Part shown: positions 62,958 to 64,000 of the stretch, piece after piece | Layout: the number at the start of each line of letters is the position of its first letter | How positions within the stretch are numbered: position 1 is the stretch's first letter | Assembly: GCA_016801885.1 (NCBI GenBank) | Contig: CM028902.1 | Coordinates: 21,977,580-22,041,579 of the forward strand | From: Toxotes chatareus | Taxonomy: Eukaryota > Chordata > Actinopteri > Toxotidae | Length of the DNA stretch: 64,000 nucleotides | Direction of reading: 5' to 3' | The notes under the pieces: generated by a model | The model's database searches: none | What the model was told of the DNA's origin: nothing | Seen by the model: only the letters and a program-made list of their open reading frames with translations | Program-made: the position numbers and the translations under genes

Positions 62958-63175
62958 ATGCCCGTTTTGTGTAGTTTACCGGTGCTCGGGTCGTCCCAAC
63001 AGAGAAAAAGAAAAAGCTATTATAGGGTACCAAAAGTAGTCATCCCACAAAGGTGAAAAATATAAAAAAAAACTTACAGAACAACGCCGTAAATGGTGGA
63101 TATTAAACCTACGTCTGCGGTCGGGAGGAGCAGTCTGCTGATCGCCGTGTCTGCAGTGACTACTTCGTCAAAGGT
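62958..63175 (+). pseudogene. Broken THAP-domain exon
   Basis: Pieces of a THAP zinc-finger (C2CH DNA-binding) domain appear in order but in shifting frames. They are an ATG at 62958, then CPFCVVYRCSGRPNREKEK, then SYYRVPKVV, then SHKGEKYKKKLTEQRRKWW, then SADRRVCSDYFVK. At least three frame changes separate them and the final zinc histidine (usual CSDHF) is Tyr. The last piece ends AAAG|gtatgt, a donor-like border. Many fish THAP genes of this form are multicopy and transposon-linked. As it stands it cannot make a THAP domain. Confidence 0.6.
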
Positions 63176-63350
63176 ATGTTAGCTAGCTAACTTGGTGCTT
63201 GTGTTTATATCATTAGGTTGTCGCTTCGTCAAAGGTATGTTAGCTAGCTAACTTGGTGCTTGTGTTTATATCATTAGGTTGTCGCTTCGTCAAAGGTATG
63301 TTAGCTAGCTGTAACTTGTGGCTGTGTTTATATCATTAGGTTGTCGCTTA
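63163..63350 (+). repeat. 61-bp unit in three tandem copies
   Basis: Copies begin at 63163, 63224 and 63285 with cttcgtcaaaggtatgttag. The first two are nearly identical; the third has small changes near 63311-63323. Each copy contains the last bases of the THAP exon, its gtatgt donor and the start of the intron. Confidence 0.85.
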
Positions 63351-63679
63351 ATGCTCATTTACATAGTAATAATTATTAAGTTGCCGGTAGCCTAATATGG
63401 ACTTCATTGGGACACTTGAGGCTGCCCTAGCGTATTAGGGGACGTTGACTCAGTAGTCCAAATGCTATTTCGCTGTCATGTCATACATTAGTATTTATAT
63501 GTAGCTGATAAATAAACCCCCTTGTATCCCTGTTAGATGTGTTTGTTGACATTATAGCCGCTATTGCTAGCTGCTAGCTATACATAACCAGTATAAGAAT
63601 AAACACTCACCCTGGCGAAGACCAAACAATAATCGTCTTAAAGCCGTTTGGTAACAAGGTTGTGGACCCACCCGCTCAC

Positions 63680-63845
63680 AAAAATAGTTATGTGCCTCCA
63701 GGCTTTTGTAGGCTTTCATTTGCCGTTTCGTATAATAAGAAGTCTGAAGTACAAGATAATTGGTGATCTCAACAGCCTCCATTGTCGGCAAATCTTTGAC
63801 GTGCGTTGAAAACTCGCTCATCTTCATGAGCTCTTCGTCCAACAT
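63680..63845 (-). CDS. First exon of a multicopy fish gene family (probably YqaJ/SWIM type), partial
   Basis: On minus, an ATG at 63845 opens about 55 codons (MLDEELMKMSEFSTHVKDLP and on) ending KRQMKAYKSLEAHNYF, then a donor-like gtgagc at 63679-63674. The sequence AYKSLEAYNYF is one I recall near the N-terminus of repeated fish proteins with SWIM zinc-finger and YqaJ-like nuclease domains. No downstream exon can be recognised in this window: the next sequence on minus is the tandem repeat and THAP relic. Probably a fragment of a mobile element rather than a working host gene. Confidence 0.4.
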
Positions 63846-64000
63846 ATTGTTTGGTTAATTGTGTGTATCTCCGTCTCGACACGTGATCCAAACCCGTACA
63901 GTACGGACTCTGCTAATATTTCCTCCATTGGCTTTGACATGTAACTTCCTGCCTTCCATGTGAAGTTGGAGAGATTAACAGAACGGTGCAGTTCCCCTCA

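Overview
The window is vertebrate nuclear DNA, most likely from a percomorph-type teleost fish. Genes are split by GT-AG introns, promoters sit in CpG-rich stretches, and the non-coding DNA is AT-rich with many CA/TG microsatellites, fish-type LINE 3' tails, a hAT relic and a THAP relic. There are no operons, ribosome-binding sites or CRISPR arrays. Exon borders below were placed by hand from splice consensus, reading-frame continuity and remembered family sequences.

Layout. 1-1585 is probably the 3' end of a plus-strand gene that cannot be named; a polyA signal lies at 1560-1565. 2450-3490 is a CpG-rich promoter. 3492-12353 carries csnk2a2 (casein kinase 2 alpha prime, 11 coding exons, 350 aa), with a separate 3'UTR exon ending near 13400. 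13400-22550 is mostly intergenic, but on the minus strand (19791 back to 17717) it holds what reads as an unrecognised three-exon gene for a 122-residue basic protein with its own TATA box. 22999-50204 is fa2h (fatty acid 2-hydroxylase, 7 exons, 383 aa) with a 20-kb first intron and a 2.6-kb 3'UTR. 55233-62304 is an anoctamin-10-type gene (ano10/TMEM16K, 14 coding exons, 698 aa) with a TATA promoter and probable 5'UTR exons upstream. 62850-64000 holds mobile-element debris: a broken THAP domain on plus, a triplicated 61-bp unit, and on minus the first exon of a multicopy fish gene family, running toward the THAP relic.

Function. The three named genes are not a pathway. CK2 alpha prime is a constitutive Ser/Thr kinase, FA2H makes 2-hydroxy fatty acids for sphingolipids in the ER, and ANO10 is an ER TMEM16 protein.

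Main points for a second look: the minus-strand small gene; the repeated placement of CA/TG microsatellites against splice sites, including a complementary CA/TG pair inside the 227-nt intron 4 of fa2h; two snap-back hairpins in introns; a MITE-like element with 50-bp inverted repeats in csnk2a2 intron 2; and the THAP cluster at the right edge. No clear new system was found beyond these.
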